Positions 14,348 to 23,118 of a stretch of DNA of 30,585 nt are shown here, piece by piece. Each line of letters opens with the position of its first letter. Within the stretch, counting starts at the first letter, position 1. The DNA comes from CADEED01 sp039930985. GTDB lineage: Bacteria > Pseudomonadota > Gammaproteobacteria > Steroidobacterales > Steroidobacteraceae. Below the pieces are notes generated by a model. It had not been told where the DNA came from, did no database searches, and saw only the letters and a list, made by a program, of their open reading frames with translations. The stretch spans positions 1-30,585 of the forward strand of contig JBDTSV010000124.1 in NCBI GenBank assembly GCA_039930985.1, given 5' to 3'. Position numbers and translations under genes: made by a program.

Positions 14348-14365
14348 GGCGGGCGCGCGCCCGCC
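14348..14365. repeat. 18-base perfect palindrome between purF and gckA
   Basis: GGCGGGCGCGCGCCCGCC is its own reverse complement. In RNA it would form a seven-pair stem with a GCGC loop, placed after the purF stop and just upstream of the gckA ATG. No T run follows on the minus strand, so it is not a classic intrinsic terminator. It may stabilise the purF 3' end or reduce readthrough into gckA. Confidence 0.5.
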
Positions 14366-14370
14366 AGCCG

Positions 14371-15879
14371 CTAGTTCTTTACTATCTTGAGGCCGGCGCG
14401 ATCGCCATCGCGCCGCGTCGCCTTGGCCAGGTCCGAACGTTCGGACTGCAGGCGCGCGAGGTATTCGGGCGTCACGTCGCCGGTGACGTAGTGCCCCGAG
14501 AAGCACGACGTGTCGAATTCCTTGATGCTCGAATGATCGTGCACGCAGGCCTGGATGAGATCTTCGAGGTCCTGGTAGATCAGCCAGTCGGCGCCAATGA
14601 CCTCGGCCACTTCGGCATCGGTACGGTTGCTCGCCACGAGTTCGCTCGCGGCCGGCATGTCGATGCCGTAGACGTTGGGGAATTTCACGGGCGGCGCGGC
14701 CGACGCGAAATACACCTTTTTGGCCCCGGCTTCACGCGCCAGGTCGATGATCTGCGCCGACGTCGTGCCGCGCACGATGGAGTCGTCGACCAGCAGCACG
14801 TTCTTGTTGCGGAACTCGAGGTCGATGGCATTCAGCTTGCTGCGTACCGACCTCGAACGCTGCTCCTGGCCCGGCATGATGAACGTGCGGCCCACGTAGC
14901 GGTTTTTGACGAAGCCTTCGCGGTATTTGACGTCGAGACGCTGCGCCACCTGCATGGCGCTGGTGCGGCTGGTATCCGGAATCGGGATGACCACGTCGAT
15001 GTGATGGTCGGCACGCTCGCGCAGAATTTTCTCGGCGAGCCGTTCGCCCATGCGCATGCGCGCGCGGTGCACCGAGATGTTGTCGATGAGCGAGTCGGGA
15101 CGCGCGAAGTACACGTATTCGAAAATGCATGGCGAGTGGTGCGTGGTGGCCACACACACCTGCGAGTGCAGGCGGCCGTGCACGTCGATGTACACGACTT
15201 CGCCCGGCGCCACGTCACGCACCAGCTTGAAGCCCAGCATGTCGAGCGCCACGCTTTCGGAGGCCAGCATCCATTCGGCGCCCTTGGGCGTCTCGCGCTG
15301 ACCCAGCACCAGCGGGCGTATGCCGTTCGGATCGCGAAACGCCAGCAGCCCGTGGCCGATGACCATGGCAACCACGGCGTAGCCGCCACGGCAGCGGCGA
15401 TATACGGCGCTGACCGCCGCGAAAATGTCGGCTGGCGTGACTCGCGGCGTGCCCACTCGCTGAAGCTCTGAGGCCAACACGTTGAGCAGCACTTCGGAAT
15501 CGGAACTGGTGTTCAGGTGGCGGCGGTCTTCGCGTTCGAGCACTTCGCCGAGTTCACGCGCGTTGGTCAGGTTGCCGTTGTGCGCGAGGCAGATGCCGTA
15601 CGGCGCATTCACATAGAAAGGCTGAGCTTCGGCGGCGTTGTCGCACCCGGCGGTCGGGTAACGCACGTGCCCGATGCCGATGTTGCCCTTGAGCTCGAGC
15701 ATGTGGTGCTGCTGGAACACATCGCGCACCAGGCCCTGACCTTTGCGCACGAACAACTCGCCTTCGCCGACGGTGGCGATGCCCGCCGCGTCCTGGCCGC
15801 GATGCTGAAGCACCGTCAGCGCGTCATAGATTCGTTGATTGACTCCGCTCGTTCCAACGATTCCGGCTATGCCGCACAT
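14371..15879 (-). CDS. purF: Amidophosphoribosyltransferase
   Basis: A 502-residue enzyme for the first committed step of purine synthesis (PRPP + glutamine to phosphoribosylamine); E. coli PurF has 505. The N-terminus MCGIAGIVG supplies the Ntn nucleophile Cys, exposed after Met removal. LQHRGQDAAGIAT and SDSEVLLNVLA belong to the glutaminase domain. The phosphoribosyltransferase domain has the PRPP loop VLLVDDSIVRGTTS near residue 360 and IPIPDTSRTSA before it. No iron-sulfur cysteine pattern or propeptide of the Bacillus type is seen. It follows cvpA by 13 bases, the same pair as in E. coli and Pseudomonas. I found no recognisable PurR operator upstream of cvpA. Confidence 0.97.
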   Translation of the reverse strand: MCGIAGIVGTSGVNQRIYDALTVLQHRGQDAAGIATVGEGELFVRKGQGLVRDVFQQHHMLELKGNIGIGHVRYPTAGCDNAAEAQPFYVNAPYGICLAHNGNLTNARELGEVLEREDRRHLNTSSDSEVLLNVLASELQRVGTPRVTPADIFAAVSAVYRRCRGGYAVVAMVIGHGLLAFRDPNGIRPLVLGQRETPKGAEWMLASESVALDMLGFKLVRDVAPGEVVYIDVHGRLHSQVCVATTHHSPCIFEYVYFARPDSLIDNISVHRARMRMGERLAEKILRERADHHIDVVIPIPDTSRTSAMQVAQRLDVKYREGFVKNRYVGRTFIMPGQEQRSRSVRSKLNAIDLEFRNKNVLLVDDSIVRGTTSAQIIDLAREAGAKKVYFASAAPPVKFPNVYGIDMPAASELVASNRTDAEVAEVIGADWLIYQDLEDLIQACVHDHSSIKEFDTSCFSGHYVTGDVTPEYLARLQSERSDLAKATRRDGDRAGLKIVKN

Positions 15880-15892
15880 TCGGTTGAGATCC

Positions 15893-16405
15893 TCAAGTGG
15901 ATGTTGCGTGCTGGTTCAGCTTCATCTCGATGCGCTCGAGCTTCTCGCCCACGATGCCGCGTAACGCGTCCGCGACGCCGATGGCGTAAGGCATGAGACG
16001 GGAGTTCTTCCAGCGCGCGTCTTCGTCCATCCGCAGCGCCTGGATGGCGATGGTGAACGCGCCAACGATGACCACGCCGCGGATGATGCCGAAGACGAAC
16101 CCCAGGAACTTGTCCATGCCGGCGAACATGGAGACGCGAACGAAATGTCCAAGTATCACGCTCACCGCGCCGCCCAAAAGGAGCACGAAAACGAAGATGA
16201 TGGCGCGGGCGGCCCAGATGCGCATGGGCGAACCGACGAGGACGCCGCCCATCATGGGCTCGAGCGAGGAGCCGAAACTCCACGCGAGCACGATGGCGAG
16301 AATCCAGGTGATGACCGCGATGGCTTCGCGGAGCAGGCCGCGAACCAGGCCCATGACGGCGGAAATAATCAGAATCGCGATGATGATGTAGTCGACTGCG
16401 ATCAT
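15893..16405 (-). CDS. cvpA: CvpA family inner-membrane protein
   Basis: About 170 residues with four hydrophobic segments: near residues 5-22, 27-47, 62-88 and 100-125. The start MIAVDYIIIA and the following GLVRGLLREA match the CvpA N-terminus (E. coli 162 residues). The ATG at 16405 is chosen by this alignment. An in-frame ATG at 16447 would add 14 residues rich in Arg, and neither has a strong Shine-Dalgarno sequence. CvpA was named for colicin V production and has been tied to envelope stress tolerance; its molecular role is unclear. It is located directly before purF, as in other gammaproteobacteria. Confidence 0.92.
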   Translation of the reverse strand: MIAVDYIIIAILIISAVMGLVRGLLREAIAVITWILAIVLAWSFGSSLEPMMGGVLVGSPMRIWAARAIIFVFVLLLGGAVSVILGHFVRVSMFAGMDKFLGFVFGIIRGVVIVGAFTIAIQALRMDEDARWKNSRLMPYAIGVADALRGIVGEKLERIEMKLNQHATST

Positions 16406-16445
16406 TCGATAAGTCAGGCCGCGACGCCCTCGGAGCAGGCGCGGC

Positions 16446-16451
16446 ATTGTA
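16446..16451 (-). promoter_or_regulatory. Possible -10 box upstream of cvpA-purF
   Basis: TACAAT (five of six to consensus) lies in the 88-base gap between dedD and cvpA and would give a leader of about 34 bases. No good -35 exists at standard spacing (a TTGGCT is 22 bases upstream), so this is weak. It also overlaps the alternative cvpA ATG at 16447. Confidence 0.25.
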
Positions 16452-16493
16452 CTCGACGCCTCGCGCCGAATGCAGCCAAGTGGCCGCCGGAAT

Positions 16494-17177
16494 TCACGAA
16501 ATAGGCACGATGCTGCCGGATTGGCCGATGCGCCGAAGTTGTGCGGCCAGGGCCTCCGCGGCAGCCCGGTCGCGAGTCGGCCCTACTCGTACACGGTAGA
16601 GCTCGCGCCCGCCGCTGGAGATCGGCGCCACGAAGGCAGCGAAACCCTTGGCGGACATATCGCGGACCAGGCGGTCGGCATTTTCACGGCTGCCAAAGCT
16701 GCCGAGCTGCACGACGAAATCGCCTCGTGCAACCTGCGGCGCGGCAGCAGGGCGCGGTGCCTCGGCCCTGCCTTGGGCGGCTACCGGCGGTGTGGTGACC
16801 GGCGCGGCGACCGGGGGCAGCGACGCCGCAGGCTTTGGCGCAGGCTTTGTCGCTGCCACTGCAGCGCCTTCCATGGGCTTGGCCTCGGGTTCCGGCGCTG
16901 CGGACACGGCCGGCTCTCCGGGAAGGGCACGCGGCGGCGAACTCTCGGCGACCGGCGGCAACGCGACTGCGGGCTCGCGCGCCTGCGGATTCTCGGGCCG
17001 CGCCGCCGGTGTCGTGGCGTCGAGATCGATGGTGTAGCGACGCATTCCCTCATCGGTCGGCGTACCGGCGGGCGCATCCGCACCGCGAGGCCCGGTGAGT
17101 AGTTCGGGTACGAGCAGCACGAACAACGCGACGAGAATCACCGCACCGGTCAGTCGTTGCTTGGCTCGCGAATCCAT
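16494..17177 (-). CDS. dedD: SPOR-domain cell division protein, DedD-like
   Basis: About 227 residues. One N-terminal transmembrane helix (LTGAVILVALFVLLVPEL, about residues 9-26) with the usual short basic cytoplasmic start MDSRAKQR. A long Pro/Ala-rich periplasmic linker follows, and the SPOR domain starts at about residue 154 (GDFVVQLGSFGSRENA through ELYRVRVGPTRDRAAAEAL). SPOR domains bind septal peptidoglycan stripped of stem peptides, placing the protein at the division site. The ATG at 17177 is preferred; a TTG at 17195 would overlap folC and add six residues. It lies between folC and cvpA as in E. coli and Pseudomonas. Confidence 0.92.
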   Translation of the reverse strand: MDSRAKQRLTGAVILVALFVLLVPELLTGPRGADAPAGTPTDEGMRRYTIDLDATTPAARPENPQAREPAVALPPVAESSPPRALPGEPAVSAAPEPEAKPMEGAAVAATKPAPKPAASLPPVAAPVTTPPVAAQGRAEAPRPAAAPQVARGDFVVQLGSFGSRENADRLVRDMSAKGFAAFVAPISSGGRELYRVRVGPTRDRAAAEALAAQLRRIGQSGSIVPIS

Positions 17178-17184
17178 GTGCGAA

Positions 17185-18432
17185 CTATAGCCCAATGAAT
17201 TCGAGCGCCGGTCCTACCGTGAGGAAAGAACCGAACACCAGAATGCGTTCGCCCGGCGCCGCGGCGTCGCGCGCTCGGCGGCAACCGCCGGCGACGCTAT
17301 CCGCTGAACCTAGAACCGTGGCGCCGCGCGGCAGCTGACGCGCGAGCTCCGCGGTCGATACCGCGCGCGGACCGTCGAGAGCCACCAGAATCCATGCGTC
17401 GATTTCCGTGGCGAGCGCCGCGGTGATTCCGGGTATGTCCTTGTCGCCGAAGATCGCGCAAACGGCGATCGTGCGCACGCGCGGCAGCATGCGCAGGTTT
17501 GCAGCAAGTCCCTGGGCTGCCGGCACGTTGTGCGCCACATCGAGAACCCACTCAACCTTCCCGGGAATGCGCTGGAACCGGCCGGCGAGCCGCACGCTGC
17601 GCAGCGCGTGGCTGACGCTTGCGTGGGTGAGGGTTACGTCGACGCCGGCCGTGATCGCCGCCAGCGCAGTGCCCGCATTTCCGACCTGATGCACGCCGGA
17701 AAGCGACGGCATCGGCAGATCGCGCAACAGGCACGCGTCGTATTCGAAGTCCCATAGCTGCGCGTGCGGTCGTACCTGATAGTCGCGACCCGGTACCACC
17801 GCGCGCGCGCCAGTCTCGTCGATGACGTTCCACAATGAGCGTGGCATATCGTCGGTGCCGAGCACGGCCGGATGCCCGTTACGAAAAATGCCCGCCTTTT
17901 CGCGGCCGATCGCCTCGAGCGTATTGCCGAGCCAATCGGCGTGGTCGAGGCCGATGGAACAGACCACGGCGACATCCGCGTCGATGATGTTGGTGGCGTC
18001 GAGGCGCCCTCCGAGACCTACCTCGAGCACACCCACGTCGACTCGTGCCTCGCGAAACTGATCCAGCGCTGCGAGCGCGTTGTACTCGAAGAATGTGAGG
18101 GTGATTTCGCCACGCGCCGCATCGATGCGTTCGAAGGATGCAATCAGGCTGGCGTCGCTGGCTTCGACACCGTCGATGCAGATGCGCTCGTTGTACCGAA
18201 CTAGATGCGGCGAGGTGAAGCGGCCACAGCGCAGGTCCGCCGCGCGCAGCATTGCGTCGATCCACGCGACCGTCGAGCCCTTGCCGTTGGTGCCCCCGAC
18301 CGTCAATACCGGGTATGCAGGCGCAAGCAGGTCGAGCCGGCGCGCCACTTCGCGCACGCGGTCCAGCGTGAGCTCGATGGCGCTCGGGTGTGACTTCTGT
18401 TGCTGCTCGAGCCACTCGGCGAGCGAGCGCAT
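17185..18432 (-). CDS. folC: Bifunctional dihydrofolate synthase/folylpolyglutamate synthase
   Basis: A 415-residue Mur-ligase-like enzyme that adds glutamate to dihydropteroate and to tetrahydrofolates in the cytoplasm (E. coli FolC has 422). The ATP loop VGGTNGKGST is near residues 45-54. FTSPHLVRYNERI, VGLGGRLDATNI and SIGLDHADWLG follow in family order. VLDVAHNVPAA in the C-terminal domain matches the conserved DxAHNP-like motif, with Val where Pro is common (HNV). It starts 12 bases after the accD stop and ends seven bases before the dedD start. Assignment is secure. Confidence 0.96.
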   Translation of the reverse strand: MRSLAEWLEQQQKSHPSAIELTLDRVREVARRLDLLAPAYPVLTVGGTNGKGSTVAWIDAMLRAADLRCGRFTSPHLVRYNERICIDGVEASDASLIASFERIDAARGEITLTFFEYNALAALDQFREARVDVGVLEVGLGGRLDATNIIDADVAVVCSIGLDHADWLGNTLEAIGREKAGIFRNGHPAVLGTDDMPRSLWNVIDETGARAVVPGRDYQVRPHAQLWDFEYDACLLRDLPMPSLSGVHQVGNAGTALAAITAGVDVTLTHASVSHALRSVRLAGRFQRIPGKVEWVLDVAHNVPAAQGLAANLRMLPRVRTIAVCAIFGDKDIPGITAALATEIDAWILVALDGPRAVSTAELARQLPRGATVLGSADSVAGGCRRARDAAAPGERILVFGSFLTVGPALEFIGL

Positions 18433-18444
18433 GCGTCGTGAGTC

Positions 18445-19332
18445 TTACTGAGCGGCGGCGACGGCAGTCTGGGCGACCGCGGCCGGCTGGCGCATCAGCA
18501 TGCGCAGGATCGCCCCGAGGCGCTCGCGCATGTCGCGGCGATCGACGATGAGATCGAGAGCGCCATGATCGAGCAGGAACTCACTGCGCTGAAAGCCCTC
18601 GGGCAGCGTCTCACGTACTGTTTGCTGGATGACACGCGGGCCGGCGAAGCCGATGAGTGCGCGCGGCTCGGCCACATTCAGATCGCCGAGCATCGCAAGA
18701 CTTGCCGACACGCCGCCGGTGGTCGGATCGGTCAGTACCGAAATGAATGGCAGCCGCGCCTGCGCCAGCCGCGCCAGCGCCGCGGCGGTCTTGGCCATCT
18801 GCAACAGCGAGAACAAGGCCTCCTGCATGCGCGCACCGCCGCTCGAGGAGAAACACACCAGCGGCGCCCGATTCTTGATGCAGTGATCTACGCCGCGCTT
18901 GAAGCGCTCGCCGACCACCGATCCCATCGAACCACCGAGAAACTTGAATTCGAAGGCGCAGGCGACAATGGGCAAGGCTTCGAGAGTGCCGGCGAGCACG
19001 ATCATCGCGTCGCGTTCGCCGGTAGCCTTCTGCGCCGCGGCGAGGCGATCCCGGTAGCGTTTGCTGTCACGGAACTTCAGCGGATCTTCGGGCGAAACCT
19101 CGGCGCCTATCTCCATCTGCTCGCCCTCGTCGAGGAACCGTGCCAGTCGCTCGCGCCCGCCGATGCGCATGTGATGGCTGCATTTGGGGCAGACATTGAG
19201 ATTGCGCTCGAGCTCGGCGCGGTACAGCACCGCGTCGCACGCGGAACACTTGATCCACAGCCCTTCCGGAACCGAGCGCGTGCGGCGCTCGGTCTTGATC
19301 CGCGAAGGCATAATTTTCTCGAACCACGACAT
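18445..19332 (-). CDS. accD: Acetyl-CoA carboxylase carboxyltransferase subunit beta
   Basis: 295 residues (E. coli AccD has 304). With AccA it transfers the carboxyl group from biotin carrier protein to acetyl-CoA, the first step of fatty acid synthesis. The zinc ribbon Cys29, Cys32, Cys48, Cys51 is intact, followed by the crotonase-like carboxyltransferase fold (GGSMGSVVGERF, FSSSGGARMQE, PTTGGVSASLAMLGD, GFAGPRVIQQT). The ATG at 19332 gives the family start MSWFEKI. The upstream open frame is truA sequence read in another frame. The gene starts 13 bases after truA. In related bacteria trpF, or trpF-trpB-trpA, sits in this gap; here there is nothing. Confidence 0.97.
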   Translation of the reverse strand: MSWFEKIMPSRIKTERRTRSVPEGLWIKCSACDAVLYRAELERNLNVCPKCSHHMRIGGRERLARFLDEGEQMEIGAEVSPEDPLKFRDSKRYRDRLAAAQKATGERDAMIVLAGTLEALPIVACAFEFKFLGGSMGSVVGERFKRGVDHCIKNRAPLVCFSSSGGARMQEALFSLLQMAKTAAALARLAQARLPFISVLTDPTTGGVSASLAMLGDLNVAEPRALIGFAGPRVIQQTVRETLPEGFQRSEFLLDHGALDLIVDRRDMRERLGAILRMLMRQPAAVAQTAVAAAQ

Positions 19333-19345
19333 GGCTTGCGGTTCC

Positions 19346-20134
19346 CTAATCCGGAATGCGGCCGATGATAGCGGATGCGCCCGGCAGCGCGAACTCGGCC
19401 GGATAGCGCACCGCCGCGAGGTACAGGCCATCGGGTGGCGCCGTCGCCGCGTTGGTCTTGCGATCCCGGCTCGCCAGCACCGCGGCGACGCGATCCGGCG
19501 ATGAATCGCCGGATCCCACCGACATCAGCAGCCCGGCGACATTGCGGACCATGTGATGCAGGAAGGCGTTCGCCGTGATCGCAAGCTGGAGCCATTCGGC
19601 GCTGCGCGTGACTTCGAGCTGCTCGACGCGGCGTGTCGGCGATTTGGCCTGGCATTCAACGGCGCGAAAGGCGCTGAAGTCGTGCTCGCCCACCAGTACT
19701 TGCGCGGCCGCCTGCATGCGCCCGGCATCGAGCGGTCGGCGTTCCCACGTGGCCCGGCCCGACACCAGCGCCGAGCGCGAATCCCGATTGAAGATGAGAT
19801 ACCGGTAGCTGCGCGCCGTGGCGCTGAAACGCGCGTGAAACTGCTGTGGCACTTCGCGCACCCAGGCGACGCTCACGTCGGACGGTAGATAGGTGTTGGT
19901 GCCCAGGCGCCACGCGCGTTCGCTGCGTACCGCGGCCGAATCGAAGTGGACCACCTGCGCGTGCGCGTGCACGCCCGCGTCGGTGCGGCCCGCGCATACA
20001 CAGTCGACGGGCGAATCGGCCACGCGCGAGAGCGCGCGTTGCACCGCGTCCTGGACGGTTGGAAGGCCGGGCTGACATTGCCAGCCCGAGTACGCGCGTC
20101 CGTCGTACTCGAGGCCGGCCGCGAACCGAGTCAT
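19346..20134 (-). CDS. truA: tRNA pseudouridine(38-40) synthase
   Basis: A 262-residue enzyme that forms pseudouridine at positions 38-40 of the anticodon stem-loop of many tRNAs. The N-terminal segment LEYDGRAYSGWQCQ and the catalytic GRTDAGVHA block (nucleophile Asp52) are clear. HHMVRNVAGLLMSVG is the late conserved block. The length matches the family (E. coli 270). It lies 36 bases downstream of fimV, the usual arrangement in Pseudomonas and Xanthomonas. Confidence 0.97.
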   Translation of the reverse strand: MTRFAAGLEYDGRAYSGWQCQPGLPTVQDAVQRALSRVADSPVDCVCAGRTDAGVHAHAQVVHFDSAAVRSERAWRLGTNTYLPSDVSVAWVREVPQQFHARFSATARSYRYLIFNRDSRSALVSGRATWERRPLDAGRMQAAAQVLVGEHDFSAFRAVECQAKSPTRRVEQLEVTRSAEWLQLAITANAFLHHMVRNVAGLLMSVGSGDSSPDRVAAVLASRDRKTNAATAPPDGLYLAAVRYPAEFALPGASAIIGRIPD

Positions 20135-20170
20135 CTAGAACCCTGACGTCCCCGCGCGGACCCGCACGGT

Positions 20171-23017
20171 TTAGCCGGGCAGCGACTCTAACAAGCGCTG
20201 CGCCTCAGTCTTCTGCGAGGCTGAGCCTTCGGCCAGCACTTCGTTGAGGATGTTGCGCGCGCCGTCCGGATCACCCATGTCGACGTAGGCACGAGCCAGG
20301 TCGAGCTTGGTACCGACTTCCGAAAGCGTGACCGGCTCCAGGTCGGGAACCGCGAGCTCTTCGGTCGGGCTGCCCGGAAGGTCATAGCCGTTGCTGCCGA
20401 TATCGAGGTCCACCTTGCCGCGCATCGATGGCTGGTGCGAGGTGGGCTCGATCGGGAAGTCGAGGTTGTCGCGATCGATTGCCGCCAGCCGCGAGGTCGA
20501 CGAAATGTCGAAGCCCTCTTCCGGCATCTGCAGCTTGGACATCGATGCGGTGCTGTTTGGATCGATCGAACGGCCCTTGGTCAGATCGACGTCGCCACCG
20601 AGCTCGCGTTCGGTCAGGAACCAGGTGCCGCTCGCGCCGTGTTCGCTCATCTGCGAGTCATCGGCGTTTCCGCCGCCGTGACGCGCGGCGGCCGCGGCCA
20701 GCAGGCGCTGGGAGTTCTCATCGAGACCCGCGACCATGGTGGGCGCGTTGGCGTCAGGTCCGCGCGGCATGCCGCCCACGGGCTTGAGGCCGATCTGCGA
20801 ATCCGTTTGTTCAAGTGAGCCGAGCTCGAGGCCCAGGTCGTCGAGAGCGAGTTCCGCGGTCTGATCCGAGCTCAACTTGCGGCGCATGGCGCCTTCGACC
20901 TTCTCACGGATGGTCGGCTCGTCGAGCGGGCGCAGTGCGGGCTGCTCGACGGTTGGCGCTTCCGAGCCGGCCGGCGTCATCTTGACGGTCATCTCGCGCG
21001 TGGTCTGGCCGCTCTTGTCGCTCGGCAGGGCCAGGCCCTCGCCGGTTGCGTCCGGGTCACGCAGCGCGCTGCCGAGATCGAGGTCGACCGCGTCGTGATT
21101 GCCGCCGCCGGTCACGTCCATGCGCGCGCTGACATCGAACGGATCGAAGTCGACACGGCCCGAACCACCACCATCGAGATTGAGGTCGACGTCGACGGCG
21201 CCACCACCACCCCCGCTGCCGTCGGAGAACATCTGGTCTTCGGGGGCAATCTGCTTGCCCATGATGACAATCTTTTCCCACTCGCCGGGGCCGGACTCGG
21301 CGCGGGTATCGGAAAGCTCGCGCGCGGTGGCCAGGAACTGATCCCGGTTACCCCACACGAAGAATACTTCGAGCAGTTTCAGCTTGAGGTCGCGACGATC
21401 GGGTTCGCGCTGAATGGCGATGCGGACGAGGTCAGCAGCCTGGTCGTACAGACCATAGGCCATATGGAAATCGGCTTCCGCCAGCGGATCGCCCTGGTCG
21501 AGATTGACCGCGGTTTCACTGCTGATGGTTTCATCGGTACGCACCGTGGGCGAGAGCGGAATGTCCTGGGTTTCCTGCAAGGCGCGATGCGTGCCGGATT
21601 CTTCGACGAGGATGTCGTCCGGGATGGACCCGAGGTTCGGCGCGCGCATGCGTCCGGTGTCGGAAAGCGCATCCATTGGCTGAGCCAGGCGATCTTCGCC
21701 GTGGTCGGCAAGCCGGCCAAGGTTGTCGTCGAACTCCGCCGCCTTGCGCCTGCCGCGCGACTTGACGAACAACAGCACCAGGATCAGCGCCACCACGGCG
21801 CCGAGCACGAGATACCAATTTGCGATGAGCTTGTCGACGAGCGATGGCTCTGCCGTTTCGCTGGTCGCCTCAACGGGCGTCTGCGCGGCGGGCGTCTCGG
21901 TCGGCGCGGGCTCCTGCGTCGGCGCAGCGGCTTCAGGCGTAACGACCGGAGCGGCGGGCTCCGGCTGGGCCGCTGGCTGTTCCACCGGAGTCTGCGTCGG
22001 CGCGGGCTGCGGCTGCGCGGCCACGGGCTGCTGCGAGGCGGCTAACTTCGCCTGCAGGTCCGCCAGCTCTGAATTGCGCAGCTCGAGCATGCGCTTGGAT
22101 TCGGTGAGCTGGCCTTCGAGCTCGCGAACGCGATTCTGGAGCTCGTCGACCTGGCCGGAATTGCTGTTTGAAGTGCCCGGGCTCGACGCCGAATCACTCG
22201 GAGGTACCAGGCGCAGGCGGCCACCGCCCGAGGTACCGCTGGATGGGCTGTAACCACCGGCCAGGCGGCGCACTTCGCCGCTTGCCTCGGTCGGCGATAC
22301 GGCGGCGATTTCGTCGCTGCCGGGAATCCGCAGTACCGAACCCGCGCGCAGGCGATTCATGTCGCCTTCGAAGGCACCGGCGTTGCCGCGGTAGATAGAG
22401 ACCATCAGCTGGGAGGTTTGTGCACCGCTGCTCGCGGACAGGCGGCGCGCAATGGCCGACAGGCTGTCGCCACGCTGCACTTCATAACTGTCACCGCCGC
22501 CGGCAGCGATCGGGGCAGCGTTCTGCGTCTCCGTCTGGGCGGGACGGGATATCTGGCCGGAGGCGTTCGCACCACCCACGGCAGCCATGGACGGCTGCGC
22601 CGCGGGAGCGCCGTTCGGCGCAAACACCGGCGGGTCGAGCAGCACAGTGTATTCACGCACCAGGCGCCCGCGCGCCCACGAAGCCTCAATGAGCAGCGTG
22701 AGGAATGGTTCGGTGACCGTCTCGTTCGACTTGATGCGCAGAACCTGCGCACCGCTCGCGGAACGATCGCGCGTTACCGTGACCGACGACATGAACGGCG
22801 GCCAGTCGAGGCCATAGCGGGCGAACGTATCTTTCGACGCTAACTTCGCGTCGAGAGTGGCGAGATCCTCAGGGGTAGCGTTGACCAGTTCGATTTCGGC
22901 ATCGAGCGGTGCGTTGAGTGGCGAGTTCAGATGAACGTCACCCAGCCCCAGTGCAAGAGAGATTCCGGGTAATAGCAAAAGCGCCAGCAATCCCCGGGCG
23001 AGACCAATACGCTTCAT
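20171..23017 (-). CDS. fimV: FimV-like type IV pilus assembly/polar hub protein
   Basis: About 948 residues. A signal peptide (MKRIGLARGLLALLLLPG) precedes the conserved FimV N-terminal domain (LGDVHLNSPLNAPLDAEIEL). A LysM peptidoglycan-binding domain is at about 173-232 (YEVQRGDSLSAIARRL to GSVLRIP). A predicted coiled coil (VDELQNRVRELEGQLTESK) and a Pro/Ala/Thr linker follow, then one transmembrane helix at about 398-418. An acidic cytoplasmic region leads to the C-terminal FimV motif (GTKLDLARAYVDMGD). In Pseudomonas FimV links the secretin, cell poles and cAMP signalling to pilus function. The ATG at 23017 is chosen because GGAGA lies five bases upstream; an in-frame GTG at 23035 is the alternative. 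Its position between asd and truA is conserved. Confidence 0.94.
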   Translation of the reverse strand: MKRIGLARGLLALLLLPGISLALGLGDVHLNSPLNAPLDAEIELVNATPEDLATLDAKLASKDTFARYGLDWPPFMSSVTVTRDRSASGAQVLRIKSNETVTEPFLTLLIEASWARGRLVREYTVLLDPPVFAPNGAPAAQPSMAAVGGANASGQISRPAQTETQNAAPIAAGGGDSYEVQRGDSLSAIARRLSASSGAQTSQLMVSIYRGNAGAFEGDMNRLRAGSVLRIPGSDEIAAVSPTEASGEVRRLAGGYSPSSGTSGGGRLRLVPPSDSASSPGTSNSNSGQVDELQNRVRELEGQLTESKRMLELRNSELADLQAKLAASQQPVAAQPQPAPTQTPVEQPAAQPEPAAPVVTPEAAAPTQEPAPTETPAAQTPVEATSETAEPSLVDKLIANWYLVLGAVVALILVLLFVKSRGRRKAAEFDDNLGRLADHGEDRLAQPMDALSDTGRMRAPNLGSIPDDILVEESGTHRALQETQDIPLSPTVRTDETISSETAVNLDQGDPLAEADFHMAYGLYDQAADLVRIAIQREPDRRDLKLKLLEVFFVWGNRDQFLATARELSDTRAESGPGEWEKIVIMGKQIAPEDQMFSDGSGGGGGAVDVDLNLDGGGSGRVDFDPFDVSARMDVTGGGNHDAVDLDLGSALRDPDATGEGLALPSDKSGQTTREMTVKMTPAGSEAPTVEQPALRPLDEPTIREKVEGAMRRKLSSDQTAELALDDLGLELGSLEQTDSQIGLKPVGGMPRGPDANAPTMVAGLDENSQRLLAAAAARHGGGNADDSQMSEHGASGTWFLTERELGGDVDLTKGRSIDPNSTASMSKLQMPEEGFDISSTSRLAAIDRDNLDFPIEPTSHQPSMRGKVDLDIGSNGYDLPGSPTEELAVPDLEPVTLSEVGTKLDLARAYVDMGDPDGARNILNEVLAEGSASQKTEAQRLLESLPG

Positions 23018-23067
23018 TCGCGTCTCCACATCCACCGTCGGCTATGAGATTTCTTTATCGAAACAGA

Positions 23068-23098
23068 AGCTTAGAGCCGAAACTTCCCGCGCTAAGCT
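23068..23098 (-). terminator. Weak hairpin between asd and fimV
   Basis: AGCTTAG (23068-23074) and CTAAGCT (23092-23098) are exact reverse complements with a 17-base loop. They lie just after the asd stop in the 101-base asd-fimV gap. The stem is AT-rich and only a mixed T stretch (TCTGTTTCG) follows, so termination would be partial at best. The gap is also locally A/T-rich and may hold a fimV promoter, but no pair of boxes is convincing. Confidence 0.25.
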
Positions 23099-23118
23099 GA
23101 AACCGCCCGCAATATAAC

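Noticed and set aside
14340..14370. Intrinsic terminator after purF
   Set aside because: The palindrome is strong but no T run follows on the transcribed strand.
16406..16493. PurR-type operator upstream of cvpA-purF
   Set aside because: No sequence resembling the E. coli PurR box was found in the gap.
19333..19431. Upstream extension of accD
   Set aside because: The extra 33 residues are truA sequence in another frame; AccD homology begins MSWFEKI.
21100..22260. Repeats in fimV as a possible mobile element or tandem array
   Set aside because: The repetition is Pro/Ala/Gly-rich coding sequence typical of FimV linkers, without exact units.
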